Shown piece by piece: positions 31,131-40,246 of a stretch of DNA of 64,000 nt. Both the position numbers and the translations under genes were made by a program. Origin of the DNA: Klebsiella grimontii (lineage in GTDB: Bacteria > Pseudomonadota > Gammaproteobacteria > Enterobacterales > Enterobacteriaceae); contig NZ_FZTC01000009.1 in NCBI RefSeq assembly GCF_900200035.1, positions 91,330-155,329 on the forward strand, in the 5' to 3' direction. The notes under the pieces were generated by a model, which worked only from the letters and a program-made list of their open reading frames with translations, did no database searches and was not told where the DNA came from. Position 1 is the stretch's first letter, and every line of letters begins with the position of its first letter.

Positions 31131-31975
31131 TTTTTCTGCTCCTCGCTCTGCTGGCGGCAATAATCGGTATCGGAACAAACAAACATCCGTTTGCCGCTGT
31201 CGTCGAGCACCACTTCATCAAGATAGCTATGGCGCGAACCGCAGATGGCGCAGGGTTCATCCCACTCCTGAACGGTAAACGGATGATCGTCGAAATCGAG
31301 GCTTTCTACCGGGGTGTACGGCGGCACCGCGTAGATGCGTTTTTCACGTCCGGCGCCGAACAGCTGGAGGGCGGGCATCATATGCATCTTCGGGTTATCG
31401 AATTTCGGAATCGGCGACGGGTCCATTACGTAGCGGCCGTTGACCTTCACCGGATAGGCGTAGGTGGTGGCGATATGGCCGAAGCGGGCGATATCTTCGT
31501 ACAGCTTCACCTGCATCACGCCGTACTCCTCCAGCGCGTGCATGGTGCGGGTTTCGGTCTCGCGCGGCTCGATAAAACGCAGCGGCTCCGGGATCGGCAC
31601 CTGGAAGATCAGGATCTGATCTTCAGTCAGCGGCGTTTCCGGGATCCGGTGGCGGGTCTGGATCAGCGTCGCGTCTTCGGTGCGCTCGGTGGTCGCGACG
31701 CCGGTGACGCGTTGGAAAAACTGGCGAATCGACACCGCGTTGGTGGTGTCGTCGGCGCCCTGGTCAATCACCTTCAGCACGTCATTTTCGCCGATGACGC
31801 TGGCGGTAAGCTGGATACCGCCGGTGCCCCAGCCGTAGGGCATCGGCATCTCGCGACCGCCGAAGGGCACCTGGTAGCCGGGGATGGCCACCGCTTTCAG
31901 GATGGCGCGGCGGATCATGCGTTTGGTTTGCTCGTCGAGATAAGCAAAGTTGTAGCCGGTCAATGCGTTAGCCAC
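31127..31975 (-). CDS. phnJ: Carbon-phosphorus lyase core subunit PhnJ (radical SAM-type)
   Basis: 282 residues from a GTG at 31975 (VANALTGYNFAYLDEQ). GGGAG lies seven bases upstream, and the longer ORF start is only phnI coding sequence in another frame. PhnJ cleaves the C-P bond of ribose 1-methylphosphonate 5-phosphate, releasing methane. The iron-sulfur and radical cysteines are present in CAICGSRHSYLDEV and CSDTDYC, corresponding to the known non-canonical CX2CX21C plus radical cysteine. It overlaps phnI by eight bases. Confidence 0.96.
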   Translation of the reverse strand: MANALTGYNFAYLDEQTKRMIRRAILKAVAIPGYQVPFGGREMPMPYGWGTGGIQLTASVIGENDVLKVIDQGADDTTNAVSIRQFFQRVTGVATTERTEDATLIQTRHRIPETPLTEDQILIFQVPIPEPLRFIEPRETETRTMHALEEYGVMQVKLYEDIARFGHIATTYAYPVKVNGRYVMDPSPIPKFDNPKMHMMPALQLFGAGREKRIYAVPPYTPVESLDFDDHPFTVQEWDEPCAICGSRHSYLDEVVLDDSGKRMFVCSDTDYCRQQSEEQKK

Positions 31976-33032
31976 GTTGATTCTCCCGTTGCAGGCGTTT
32001 AAGCAGCGCCAGTTCGGCCTGGAAATCGACATAGTGGGGAAGTTTAAGGTGCGAAACGAAACCGGCCGCCTCGACGTTATCGGCATGCGCCAGCACAAAC
32101 TCTTCATCCTGAGCGGGGCCCGCCACTTCTTCGCCGTACTCCGGCGCCTGGAGCGCGCGGTCCACCAGCGCCATCGCCATCGCTTTACGCTCGCTCATGC
32201 CGAACGTCAGGCCGTAGCCGCGGGTAAAGTGCGGCGGTTCATCCTCAGGGGCGACAAAGCCGTTAACCATTTCGCATTCGGTCATCAACAGTTCACCGAT
32301 ATTGACGGTGAATCCCAGCTCTTCGGGAGCGATCTCCACCGCGACGTAGCCGCTGCGAATTTCACCGGCAAACGGGTGGTTGCGCCCGTAGCCGCGCTGG
32401 GTGGAGTAGGCCAGCGCCAGCAGATAGCCCTCGTCGCCGCGCGCCAGCTGCTGCAGGCGCGAAGAGCGCGAGCAGGGATAGACCGGCGGATGGCGGGTGA
32501 TATCGTCGGGCTGCGCGTCGGTATCTCGTTCGGCTTTCGCCAGTTCTTGCTGAACCAGCAGATTAAAAACGTGCGGCGCGGCTTCCTGCGGCGCGCTATC
32601 GGTCGCCAGCGGCGGCGTTTCGCCGTTGGCCAGCAGGGTAAAATCGAGCAGGCGGTGGCTGTAATCGTAGGTTGGGCCGAGCAGCTGGCCGCCGGGAATA
32701 TCTTTATAGACCGCCGAAATACGGCGCTCAAGGCGCATTCCGGCGGTGTCGACGGGCTCGCTGACCGCCAGCCTTTGCAGCGTGGTGCGGTAAGCGCGCA
32801 GCAGAAAAATCGCTTCGACGCTATCGCCGCTGGCCTGCTTCAGCGCCAGCGCCGCCAGCTCCCGGTCGGCGATACCGCCTTCGGTCATCACCCGGTCCAC
32901 CGCCAGATTAAGCTGCTGGCTAATCTGGTCAACGCTGATTTCAGGAAGCCGTCCATCGCCTCGGCGTTTCTGTTCCTGTAGGGCGTGAGCGGCGACGATC
33001 GCCTTCTCGCCGCCTTTGACGGCTACGTACAT
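31968..33032 (-). CDS. phnI: C-P lyase core subunit PhnI
   Basis: 354 residues, the E. coli length. Core subunit and nucleosidase that, with PhnG, H and L, exchanges the adenine of ATP for methylphosphonate. Conserved stretches include [12 protein letters not shown] at the start, RISAVYKDIPGGQLLGPTYDYSHRLLDF and EVANAENVEAAGFVSHLKLPHYVDFQ-type sequence at the end (here AHADNVEAAGFVSHLKLPHY). One-base overlap with phnH (TAATG). Confidence 0.96.
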   Translation of the reverse strand: MYVAVKGGEKAIVAAHALQEQKRRGDGRLPEISVDQISQQLNLAVDRVMTEGGIADRELAALALKQASGDSVEAIFLLRAYRTTLQRLAVSEPVDTAGMRLERRISAVYKDIPGGQLLGPTYDYSHRLLDFTLLANGETPPLATDSAPQEAAPHVFNLLVQQELAKAERDTDAQPDDITRHPPVYPCSRSSRLQQLARGDEGYLLALAYSTQRGYGRNHPFAGEIRSGYVAVEIAPEELGFTVNIGELLMTECEMVNGFVAPEDEPPHFTRGYGLTFGMSERKAMAMALVDRALQAPEYGEEVAGPAQDEEFVLAHADNVEAAGFVSHLKLPHYVDFQAELALLKRLQRENQRG

Positions 33033-33616
33033 TAGCAGACCTCGACATGGGTGGTGCGCGGGATAGCCAGCAGGCGTTCGCCGCAGGTGAGGATCAGATC
33101 GATGCCCAGCGGGAACGGATGCGGGCGCTCGGTCAATTCTTCAATAATGCATTCCGGCAGCTGCGGGGCGATCATCCGCTCTTCGGCGATCCCCGCGCCG
33201 GTCAGCCGCAGCATCCGGCCGCCGCTCAGGCTGGCAAGCTGGACCACCAGCGTGACGCCGGTTTCCGGGGCGACGACGGTTCCGGCGGAAAGCACGTTAA
33301 GCTGCTCGGCGCTGATGGTGTCGCTGGCGACGGCGAAGATCGCCTGCTGCGGCTGCTCAACCAGCGGCGCGCCGGTATGAAAGCGCAGATTCTGGCCGAC
33401 GAGATCGTTATGCAGCGCCGGAGCCAGCCAAACCGGCGTGTCGTGATCCACCAGCGTCAGCAGCAGGCTGGTGGAGGCGACGTTCAGCGGCTGCCAGCCG
33501 TGCTGAAGCTGTTGCAGGGAGACAATCACTCCCGGCTCGCTCATCGCTTTCAGCAGGCGGCGGAAACTGTGCTGGGCGTCCTGCACAGCCAGGGTAAAGG
33601 CGGGTTGTAGTGTCAT
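33032..33616 (-). CDS. phnH: C-P lyase core subunit PhnH
   Basis: 194 residues, the E. coli length. PhnH is a homodimeric structural part of the PhnGHIJ complex with a fold related to PLP-dependent transferases but without PLP residues. Recognised by [23 protein letters not shown] at the N-terminus and the C-terminal [27 protein letters not shown]. The ATGA overlap with phnG shows tight coupling. Confidence 0.95.
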   Translation of the reverse strand: MTLQPAFTLAVQDAQHSFRRLLKAMSEPGVIVSLQQLQHGWQPLNVASTSLLLTLVDHDTPVWLAPALHNDLVGQNLRFHTGAPLVEQPQQAIFAVASDTISAEQLNVLSAGTVVAPETGVTLVVQLASLSGGRMLRLTGAGIAEERMIAPQLPECIIEELTERPHPFPLGIDLILTCGERLLAIPRTTHVEVC

Positions 33617-34065
33617 GCGTTATCTCCGCGAACCAGAGTAAAGAAGTCGACCCGGCTGGCGTTGACTTCGGCGCGTCGGGCTTCAATGCGCACGCTACGT
33701 TGTTCTTCCAGCGGGGTTATCAGGGTTTCCATCAGGGTGTGAAAATGGTGTGGCGACTGCATCAGGGCATCGATAGCCGCGCAGCGTTCAGCGTGCGGAC
33801 GGTCGCGGCCCAAAATCCAGCTATAGCCGAGCGTTCCGTCGGCCAGGCGAATGGCGGCGCGGGTTAAGGTAGCGTCTCCGGCAAAGAACCGGTCGCCGAT
33901 GCCGCCCATACGCGCCTGCAGCTGAACCAGTCCGGTTTCCGGGGCGCGAATCAGCTCATACTGCGGCGCGAGCTGCAGGGTCTGCATCCGCGCCGCCAGT
34001 TCTTGTGGTTCACTGTGGGCCAGCACGGACATCCAGCGCTGGCGGATAGCGGTATCAAAGTGCAT
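33613..34065 (-). CDS. phnG: C-P lyase core subunit PhnG
   Basis: 150 residues, the E. coli length. Small subunit of the C-P lyase core; conserved features are [47 protein letters not shown] and [26 protein letters not shown]. It abuts phnF directly (the phnF stop and the phnG ATG are adjacent). It precedes phnH with a four-base overlap. Confidence 0.95.
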   Translation of the reverse strand: MHFDTAIRQRWMSVLAHSEPQELAARMQTLQLAPQYELIRAPETGLVQLQARMGGIGDRFFAGDATLTRAAIRLADGTLGYSWILGRDRPHAERCAAIDALMQSPHHFHTLMETLITPLEEQRSVRIEARRAEVNASRVDFFTLVRGDNA

Positions 34066-34791
34066 TCAGTGCTCCATGGTGAATTCAATCATGTCGGCGC
34101 GGGTCAGGCTGACGGAGTACTCCGTCGCGTTCTGCTCGTCCTGGCGATGATTCAGGGTGCGCACGCACAGCAGCGGCGCCATGTTGGGAATGCCGAGAAT
34201 AGTGCTCTCTTTGGCCTGCGCGCGGCGGGCGCTGATTTTGGTGCGTACGCGGGTCAATTCGATATCAAGCCGGTCGCGCAGCAGGTCATGGAGAGAGCCG
34301 TGGGTAAAGGTTTGCAGAACCGGCCACAGTCGCAGGTCGGTAAAGTAGTGGTCTATCAGGCACAGCGCGACGCCGTTAACGCGGCGCAGGGTGCGCAGGT
34401 GGATGACGTTATCGCCTTCATTAATGGCAAAGGCTTCGGCAACGTGGCTGCTGGCCGGGCGTAACACCGACAGCAGCTTCTCGCTGGTCGGATGGCTGCC
34501 CTGTTCGAGAAGATTCTGGCTAAAGCGGGCCTGGGCGTTGAGCGGATAATCGATCGGGCGCATCAGAACCAGCACGCCGACGCCCTGGCGGCGCTGGACC
34601 CAGCCGCGTTCGACGAGCTGATCGATGGCCCGGCGCAGGGTATGGCGGTTAACTTCAAAGCGGGTCGCCAGCTGCTGCTCGGCGGGAAGATAGTCGCCGC
34701 AGCGGTAGTGGTGGCGAAGCTCTTGCTCAAGTTTGGCGGCAATTTCCTGATATCGTGTCGGGTAACTGGTCGGATGTCTGGATAAGTACAT
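34066..34791 (-). CDS. phnF: PhnF, GntR/HutC-family regulator
   Basis: 241 residues, the E. coli length. N-terminal winged helix (AAKLEQELRHHYRCGDYLPAEQQLATRFEVNRHTLRRAIDQLVERGWVQRRQGVG, about 18-72) and C-terminal UTRA ligand-binding domain. It heads the operon here; E. coli has phnCDE before it. The 204-base gap upstream (34792-34995) must therefore contain the operon promoter. TGTAACAAAAAACCGTCA on the minus strand near 34851 weakly recalls a Pho box, but I would not call it. Confidence 0.94.
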   Translation of the reverse strand: MYLSRHPTSYPTRYQEIAAKLEQELRHHYRCGDYLPAEQQLATRFEVNRHTLRRAIDQLVERGWVQRRQGVGVLVLMRPIDYPLNAQARFSQNLLEQGSHPTSEKLLSVLRPASSHVAEAFAINEGDNVIHLRTLRRVNGVALCLIDHYFTDLRLWPVLQTFTHGSLHDLLRDRLDIELTRVRTKISARRAQAKESTILGIPNMAPLLCVRTLNHRQDEQNATEYSVSLTRADMIEFTMEH

Positions 34792-34948
34792 GTCAATCGA
34801 GCCTCACTATGGACATGAAGGAGTTTCCCTCTGAGCGTGGGCCGATCCTGACGGTTTTTTGTTACATTTCGGTTAACTCATGATGACCGGGGGATGAAGA
34901 GTTAATGCCGGTGGGATGACAGGGGGAGGGGGAATGAACGCACGGATG

Positions 34949-34981
34949 CCCTCACCCCGGCTCTCTACCGGAGGGTGAGGG
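34949..34981. repeat. Hairpin repeat CCCTCACCC / GGGTGAGGG
   Basis: 9-bp perfect stem with a 15-base loop, 15 bases past the phnB stop. Related in style to the CTC-rich hairpin at 5403-5424. There is no T-tract on the minus strand. It may be a dispersed palindromic repeat that also serves as the end of the phnB transcript. Confidence 0.55.
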
Positions 34982-34995
34982 GAGGAAGGTAAGCG

Positions 34996-35430
34996 TTAAG
35001 GCTCTTTCACCACGTTGACCATCCACGGGACGCCAAAGCGGTCGATGACTTTACCGAAGCCGTGCGCCCAGAACGTTTCCTGCCAGGCCATCTCTATCTG
35101 GCCGCCGTCGGCGAGGCCGTCAAACCAGCGTTTACCCTCGATAACGTCTTTTGGGTCGAGCACGATGGTAAACCCGGCGTAGCGCTCCATTTTGCTGGAG
35201 GGGCTGTCGCTGAGCATCAGGATGCCATCCGCGATGCGCAGGCTGGCGTGGGCGATACCGTCGGCAGCCAGGTGCTGGCCGGAAGGGCAGCCATCTTCGG
35301 CGTCCTGGCTATTCTGCGGCATTTCACCCCAGGTGATTTTGTGGAGCAGCTCAGCGCCCAGCGCCTGCTGGTAGAAAGCGATGGCGGCAGCGCAGTTGCC
35401 GCTAAAAGCGATATAGGGACTTAAGGGCAT
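34996..35430 (-). CDS. phnB: PhnB/YjdN, glyoxalase-fold protein
   Basis: 144 residues from ATG 35430 (MPLSPYIAFSGNCAAAIAFYQ), with GAGG eight bases upstream; the longer ORF start has no ribosome-binding site. VOC/glyoxalase superfamily, PhnB (YjdN) type: paired beta-alpha-beta-beta-beta units, AGFTIVLDPKD and the C-terminal WQETFWAHGFGKVIDRFGVPWMVNV. The 3-demethylubiquinone-like fold suggests a small-molecule enzyme; no function is established and it is not needed for phosphonate use in E. coli. Confidence 0.92.
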   Translation of the reverse strand: MPLSPYIAFSGNCAAAIAFYQQALGAELLHKITWGEMPQNSQDAEDGCPSGQHLAADGIAHASLRIADGILMLSDSPSSKMERYAGFTIVLDPKDVIEGKRWFDGLADGGQIEMAWQETFWAHGFGKVIDRFGVPWMVNVVKEP

Positions 35431-35558
35431 AAGCATTACCTCAGGTAACGAATATTCCATTAAGCGTAGAAGGGGATTGCGGAATTAAGCCAGGCGGCAG
35501 CGACGGGTAAAGTGAGTACGAATGCGGGAAGACTGGCCAGAGCGCGGAAAAAATATAT

Positions 35559-35585
35559 TTCCCCCGACGATAGGCGTCGGGGGAA
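35559..35585 (-). terminator. Terminator after phnA
   Basis: 11-bp perfect stem TTCCCCCGACG / CGTCGGGGGAA with loop ATAGG, just after the phnA stop; on the minus strand it is followed by ATATATTTTTTCC. Confidence 0.75.
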
Positions 35586-35590
35586 TAAAA

Positions 35591-35926
35591 TCAGTTCTTT
35601 TTAACAAATTCGGATTTTAGCTTCATTGGGCCAAAACCATCAATTTTACAGTCAATATTATGATCGCCTTCCACCAGGCGGATATTTTTAACTTTAGTAC
35701 CAATTTTTAGCATCGAAGAGCTGCCTTTAACCTTCAGATCTTTTACTACGGTGACGCTATCGCCGTCGGCCAGTAAATTGCCGTTGGCGTCTTTGACAAT
35801 CAGCGCGTCGTTATCGTCCACAGGCTCGGCATTGTTCCATTCGTGGGCGCATTCCGGGCAAACAAACATGCCGTTGTCTTCATAAGTGTATTCAGAATGG
35901 CATTTTGGGCAGTGGGGCAGTTGCAT
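35591..35926 (-). CDS. phnA: PhnA/YjdM, zinc-ribbon protein
   Basis: 111 residues, the E. coli length. An N-terminal zinc ribbon (CPKC...CPEC, residues 6-9 and 24-27) and a C-terminal KOW-like beta-barrel ([26 protein letters not shown]). Despite the name it is not a phosphonoacetate hydrolase and its role is unknown. It lies upstream of phnB on the same strand, 160 bases away, with its own terminator between them. Confidence 0.93.
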   Translation of the reverse strand: MQLPHCPKCHSEYTYEDNGMFVCPECAHEWNNAEPVDDNDALIVKDANGNLLADGDSVTVVKDLKVKGSSSMLKIGTKVKNIRLVEGDHNIDCKIDGFGPMKLKSEFVKKN

Positions 35927-36466
35927 GACGTTCCTCGCGATTACTGGGTAAAACAGGACGTTGGTCCTTTAAATGGCGGCTGATAGCCGAAAGTGATGCT
36001 GATTATAGCGCAATCCCGCACTTTTGTCGGGCCTTTTTTATGACACTTCCCAGCGGAGAAAGAGAATATATATTGTGGGGATAGGCGGGGTTATTTCCTT
36101 AAAAACCGCCAGTTATTTCCGGAAATGTATCGCTAAGTTCCAATATTCATTGAACTTATTGGTTTGAGATGACTCTGTTTAAGGGTAGGTAAATTTTTGT
36201 GAAGTTGATCCCAAATTTAAACGCTGTTAGGGTAAAAAGGCGAGAACGCAAATTCACTACACTTATTAGCGGCACCGCTTATTTGATTATGGCCAGAGCA
36301 GGCGTCAACAGGTTCGGTTGTACGGACTGTCAGCAGACAGTGCAGGCAAACCTGCTACGCTTGAAATGTGGAGCACAGCAATTCGCCGCTCCCAACGCAT
36401 GACGCGAATGACCTTGTCATTCGGCGGAGATTCGTGCGCTCAAGGCGAGAGCAAAAGAGGAAAATT
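35927..36466 (+). promoter_or_regulatory. proP promoter region (P1 with CRP site, P2)
   Basis: 540 bases between phnA and proP, without a convincing gene. TGTGAAGTTGATCCCA (36198-36213) is a CRP site one base off consensus; TAGGGT at 36228-36233 is the P1 -10, placing CRP near -34, the repressing position known for E. coli proP P1. CTACGCTT (36355-36362) matches the E. coli P2 -10, which is RpoS- and Fis-dependent. The 67-codon ORF at 36199-36402 overlaps these promoters and is not credible. A short CCCG/CGGG hairpin with TTTTTT lies near 36015-36039. Confidence 0.75.
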
Positions 36467-37969
36467 ATGCTTAAAAGGAAAAAAGTAAAACCCATCACGC
36501 TTCGGGATGTGACCATCATTGATGATAGCAAACTGAAGAAAGCGATTACCGCAGCGTCGCTGGGTAACGCGATGGAATGGTTCGATTTTGGGGTTTATGG
36601 TTTTGTTGCGTATGCCCTGGGTAAAGTCTTTTTCCCCGATGCCAACCCCAGCGTGCAGATGATCGCCGCGCTCGGTACCTTCTCGGTTCCCTTCTTAATT
36701 CGTCCATTAGGCGGCCTGTTCTTCGGGATGCTGGGCGATAAATACGGTCGACAAAAGATTCTGGCGATAACCATTGTCATCATGTCGATAAGTACATTCT
36801 GTATCGGTCTTATTCCGTCGTATGCCACGATTGGCATCTGGGCGCCAATACTGCTGCTGCTGTGTAAAATGGCGCAGGGTTTTTCGGTGGGCGGAGAATA
36901 TACCGGCGCATCGATCTTTGTGGCGGAATACTCGCCTGACCGTAAACGCGGCTTTATGGGCAGCTGGCTGGACTTCGGTTCAATAGCCGGTTTTGTGATG
37001 GGCGCGGGCGTGGTGGTACTGATTTCCAGCGTGGTGGGTGAAGAGAACTTCCTCAGCTGGGGCTGGCGTATTCCGTTCTTCCTGGCGCTGCCGTTAGGGA
37101 TTATTGGTCTTTATCTGCGTCATGCGCTGGAAGAGACGCCGGCGTTCCAGCAGCACGTTGATAAAATGGAGCAGGGCGATCGCGAAGGCCTGCAGGAAGG
37201 ACCGAAAGTCTCCTTCAAAGAGATTGCGACCAAACACTGGCGTAGCCTGCTGACCTGTATCGGTCTGGTGATTTCCACCAACGTGACCTACTACATGTTG
37301 TTGACCTATATGCCGAGCTACCTGTCGCATAACCTGCACTATTCAGAAGATCACGGGGTGCTGATCATCATCGCCATCATGGTCGGGATGCTGTTCGTTC
37401 AGCCGGTTATCGGTATGCTCAGCGACCGTTTTGGCCGTCGCCCGTTTATTCTGATTGGTAGCGTGGCGCTGTTCGCGCTGTCGATTCCTGCCTTTATCAT
37501 GATTAACAGTAACGTTCTCGGCCTGATTTTCGCCGGTCTGCTGGTGCTGGCGGTAGTGCTGAACTGCTTTATCGGGGTGATGGCCTCGTCGCTGCCGGCG
37601 ATGTTCCCGACCCACATCCGCTTTAGCGCTCTGGCCAGCGCCTTTAACATCTCGGTGCTGATTGCCGGTCTGACGCCAACCCTGGCGGCGTGGCTGGTAG
37701 AGAGCACGCAGAACCTGATGATGCCGGCTTACTATCTGATGGTGATTGCGGTTATTGGCCTGATTACCGGCCTGTCGATGAAAGAGACCGCCAATCGTCC
37801 ACTGAAAGGGGCGACGCCAGCGGCTTCGGATATTCAGGAAGCGAAAGAAATTCTCGGCGAGCACTACGATAATATCGAGCATAAAATCGAAGATATCGAT
37901 CAGGAAATCGCCGACCTGCAGGAAAAACGTTCTCGCCTGGTGCAGCAGCATCCGCGCATCAACGACTAA
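36467..37969 (+). CDS. proP: Osmosensing proline/betaine:proton symporter ProP
   Basis: 500 residues from ATG 36467 (MLKRKKVKPITLRD) with AGAGG upstream; the longer ORF runs back into the promoter. MFS transporter with twelve membrane segments; the family loop GMLGDKYGRQKIL follows helix 2 and its repeat LSDRFGRRPF follows helix 8. The long C-terminal tail from about 455 (DIQEAKEILGEHYDNIEHKIEDIDQEIADLQEKRSRLVQ) is the alpha-helical coiled coil that tunes osmotic activation in E. coli. It imports proline, glycine betaine and ectoine under high osmolarity. Confidence 0.97.
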   Translation: MLKRKKVKPITLRDVTIIDDSKLKKAITAASLGNAMEWFDFGVYGFVAYALGKVFFPDANPSVQMIAALGTFSVPFLIRPLGGLFFGMLGDKYGRQKILAITIVIMSISTFCIGLIPSYATIGIWAPILLLLCKMAQGFSVGGEYTGASIFVAEYSPDRKRGFMGSWLDFGSIAGFVMGAGVVVLISSVVGEENFLSWGWRIPFFLALPLGIIGLYLRHALEETPAFQQHVDKMEQGDREGLQEGPKVSFKEIATKHWRSLLTCIGLVISTNVTYYMLLTYMPSYLSHNLHYSEDHGVLIIIAIMVGMLFVQPVIGMLSDRFGRRPFILIGSVALFALSIPAFIMINSNVLGLIFAGLLVLAVVLNCFIGVMASSLPAMFPTHIRFSALASAFNISVLIAGLTPTLAAWLVESTQNLMMPAYYLMVIAVIGLITGLSMKETANRPLKGATPAASDIQEAKEILGEHYDNIEHKIEDIDQEIADLQEKRSRLVQQHPRIND

Positions 37970-37988
37970 ATCGTTTTGCTGGTAACTC

Positions 37989-38023
37989 ATGCCGCCGCGG
38001 GCTTCCCCCGGCGGCATTTTTTA
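37989..38023 (+). terminator. Rho-independent terminator of proP
   Basis: 9-bp perfect stem ATGCCGCCG / CGGCGGCAT with an 11-base loop, followed by TTTTTT; 19 bases after the stop. Confidence 0.92.
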
Positions 38024-38090
38024 TGCCCTGCTGAGGTTATTCGCGGACCGCCCAGGCCCGGTAAGGACCGGGCGATGCCGCGTCGAGGGC

Positions 38091-38396
38091 TTAGCTATGC
38101 GTCAGAAAGCGCGCCAGCCGCTGCTGCAGGATTTGATTTTCGCGGCTCAGGCGCGCGTTCTCGTCCAGCAGCGTTAAGGCGACAGCGATACCCGGCCAGT
38201 CCAGCTCCAGCTCTTTGCGCAGGCGTACGGCGCGGTGCACGATGGTCACCGCGCTATCGTCAAACAGCCAGTTTTCCCGCTGCGGCTGGCGCGGCTCAAT
38301 CATGCCGAGGCCGACAATCTCGTTAAGCTCCTCTTCGGAAAGGCCGGTGTGGAGACAAAACTCGGTAATCGTGAACGTCACTGTTATCTTAGCCAT
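38091..38396 (-). CDS. cbpM: CbpM, modulator of co-chaperone CbpA
   Basis: 101 residues from ATG 38396 ([18 protein letters not shown]), the E. coli length; the upstream ATG lies within cbpA. MerR-like helical fold: [18 protein letters not shown], a [37 protein letters not shown] core and a C-terminal helix. It binds the CbpA J-domain and blocks its DnaK stimulation and DNA binding. One-base stop/start overlap (TGATG) with cbpA. In E. coli the pair sits near the tor genes, so its place beside proP is a different location. Confidence 0.95.
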   Translation of the reverse strand: MAKITVTFTITEFCLHTGLSEEELNEIVGLGMIEPRQPQRENWLFDDSAVTIVHRAVRLRKELELDWPGIAVALTLLDENARLSRENQILQQRLARFLTHS

Positions 38397-39316
38397 CAGG
38401 CTTTCCCCCATGTCTTACGCGGCTCGAAGCTGGATTGCGCATCCGCCAGCTGCTGCCAGAGCGCGCGGCTCTTCTCATCTGGTTTTGGCGGCATGACGAT
38501 TTTAATCACCGCATACAGGTCGCCGGTGGTGGTTTTGCTGGTCAGCCCTTTGCCTTTCACGCGCAGCCGCTGACCGGCCTGGCTGCCCGGCGGAATGGTT
38601 AGCAGGATGCTCTCTTTCAGCGTCGGGATGGTAACTTTAGCGCCCAATGCGGCTTCCCACGGCGCCAGCGGCAGGACGATTTCAAGGTTATGGCCGACGA
38701 CATCAAACAGCGGATGCGGGGCGATATGGATCACCAGCCACAGATCGCCGTTGGGGCCGCCATTTTCACCGGGAGTACCCTGGCCTTTCAGACGGATGCG
38801 CTGGCCGTCGACGACGCCCGCGGGAATTTTCACGTTCAGGGTTTTCGGCGTTTCGCTTTCGACCATGCCAAAGACGTTATAAACCGGCAGCTTATAGCTG
38901 ATGGTGCGCGTCTGCTCCGCCAGGGTTTCTTCAAGGAACACCGCGACTTCTATCTCTAAGTCATGACCGCGGACGCCGTGCTGGCGGCGGCTATGGTGCG
39001 CCTGCTGGCCAAACATGGTGGAGAAGATGTCGTCGAAGTCCTGCTGGCTATAGCTCTGCTCGCGGGAATGCTGCTGCTGCCGGCCAAACTGCGGATCGTT
39101 GCGGTGCTGCCAGAGCTGGTCGTATTCGGCGCGGCGCTGGTCATCTTTAAGCACTTCCCAGGCTTCGGCGAGATCTTTGAATTTGGCTTCGGCATCGTTT
39201 TCTTTGCTGACATCGGGGTGATATTTACGTGCCAGACGGCGATAGGCGGTCTTAATGGTTTTCAGATCGTCCGTTGGCTGAACCCCTAGAATGGCATAAT
39301 AATCCTTTAATTCCAT
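38396..39316 (-). CDS. cbpA: CbpA, DnaJ-type co-chaperone and curved-DNA-binding protein
   Basis: 306 residues, the E. coli length. J-domain at 1-70 with the HPD motif ([10 protein letters not shown]), a G/Q/H-rich linker ([19 protein letters not shown]) and two C-terminal substrate-binding domains ([37 protein letters not shown]). It lacks the DnaJ zinc finger, as expected. It stimulates DnaK and binds curved DNA, mainly in stationary phase. Co-translated with its inhibitor cbpM. The 149 bases upstream (39317-39465) hold nothing else recognised. Confidence 0.96.
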   Translation of the reverse strand: MELKDYYAILGVQPTDDLKTIKTAYRRLARKYHPDVSKENDAEAKFKDLAEAWEVLKDDQRRAEYDQLWQHRNDPQFGRQQQHSREQSYSQQDFDDIFSTMFGQQAHHSRRQHGVRGHDLEIEVAVFLEETLAEQTRTISYKLPVYNVFGMVESETPKTLNVKIPAGVVDGQRIRLKGQGTPGENGGPNGDLWLVIHIAPHPLFDVVGHNLEIVLPLAPWEAALGAKVTIPTLKESILLTIPPGSQAGQRLRVKGKGLTSKTTTGDLYAVIKIVMPPKPDEKSRALWQQLADAQSSFEPRKTWGKA

Positions 39317-39465
39317 GGCGTTATCTCATTTATGCGCAATATGACGGTTACAGATCCCTGGATCAGGTGTCTTTATTAAGCTTAGGGCAAATGAGGGCGG
39401 ATGGGGCGGAAAAGTGGCGCAAACTTGACGCCGTCGGGATTGACGGCGGCCGATCGACAATGTCC

Positions 39466-40146
39466 CTATTCGGTGGAGCGCCTGCGGTTTCTGCGCAGCC
39501 CTTCGAGCAGCACCAGGGCTGCGCCAATGGTTCCACCCATCAGTGGGAGAGCGGCGGGCGCGTTGGGGAAGAGATGAACGATGGTCACATCGGTCACCAT
39601 CATTGAACCGGCTATCCAGCCGATGAGCGCACCGCCCAGCATCACCACGGACGGGAAACGGTTGAGGATTGCCAGCACCAGTTTGCTGCCGAGGACGATA
39701 ATCGGAATGCTGATTAATACACCCAGCGCGACCAGCAGCAGATGGCCTTTCCCGGCGGCGGCAACCGCCAGTACGTTATCCAGCGACATAATGACGTCGG
39801 CAACGGTAATGGTGACCGCGGTACGCCACAGGCTGCTGGAACTGCTGACCTCGCTTTCTTCTTCCTGATTAGTCACCAGCTTGATGCCAATCCACAGTAG
39901 CATCAGCGCGCCGACCACTTTAAGCCACGGTAGTGAGAGTAAATAGATGGCGACGGCCAGCAGCAGCACGCGTGCCGCAATCGCGCCGAAGGTACCGATA
40001 ATAATGGCTTTGGTACGCTGCTGCGGCGGCAGCTTACGGCAGGCCATCGCGATCACCACCGCGTTGTCGCCGCCCAGTAACAGATCGATAGCGATAATTT
40101 GCAGCAGAATAACCGCCACGTCCCACTGACTGAAAAACTCATTCAT
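39466..40146 (-). CDS. TerC/YjbE-family integral membrane protein
   Basis: 226 residues from ATG 40146 (MNEFFSQWDV); the longer ORF begins at a TTG two codons earlier. TerC superfamily, YjbE-like branch: seven or so membrane helices, with the paired acidic motifs IAIDLLLGGDNAVVIAMA (helix 1) and VADVIMSLDNVLAVAAAGKG (after the loop) that bind metal in the family. Related proteins export manganese or support metal loading of exoenzymes; here the ion is inferred only. A serine/glutamate loop (EEESEVSSSSS) divides the halves. Its transcript leader has competing hairpins (40200-40246). Confidence 0.85.
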   Translation of the reverse strand: MNEFFSQWDVAVILLQIIAIDLLLGGDNAVVIAMACRKLPPQQRTKAIIIGTFGAIAARVLLLAVAIYLLSLPWLKVVGALMLLWIGIKLVTNQEEESEVSSSSSLWRTAVTITVADVIMSLDNVLAVAAAGKGHLLLVALGVLISIPIIVLGSKLVLAILNRFPSVVMLGGALIGWIAGSMMVTDVTIVHLFPNAPAALPLMGGTIGAALVLLEGLRRNRRRSTE

Positions 40147-40199
40147 AGCCAACTCATCGAACCACCAAAAAAGACCCTACAGGAAAACGCAGGGGCGAA

Positions 40200-40246
40200 G
40201 GGTACTCTCGTTCGGGCGCCTTGACCACCTGTCCGAGAACCCGAAC
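40200..40246 (-). promoter_or_regulatory. Structured 5' leader of the TerC-family gene
   Basis: Two mutually exclusive pairings share one segment: GTTCGGG with CCCGAAC (7 bp), or GGGT..TCTCG with CGAGA-ACCC (9 bp with a bulge). Many YjbE/TerC genes carry a manganese-sensing yybP-ykoY riboswitch in this position. I could not align that consensus here, so the call is only a candidate structured leader. Confidence 0.35.

Noticed and set aside
31976..32107. N-terminal extension of phnJ by 44 codons
   Set aside because: That stretch is phnI coding sequence in another frame; the GTG at 31975 has a good ribosome-binding site and matches the family start.
34792..34995. Pho box before phnF
   Set aside because: The best match has too many mismatches and unclear repeat spacing to support a call.
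36199..36402. 67-codon ORF upstream of proP
   Set aside because: Overlaps the recognised CRP site and P1/P2 promoters; no coding signature.
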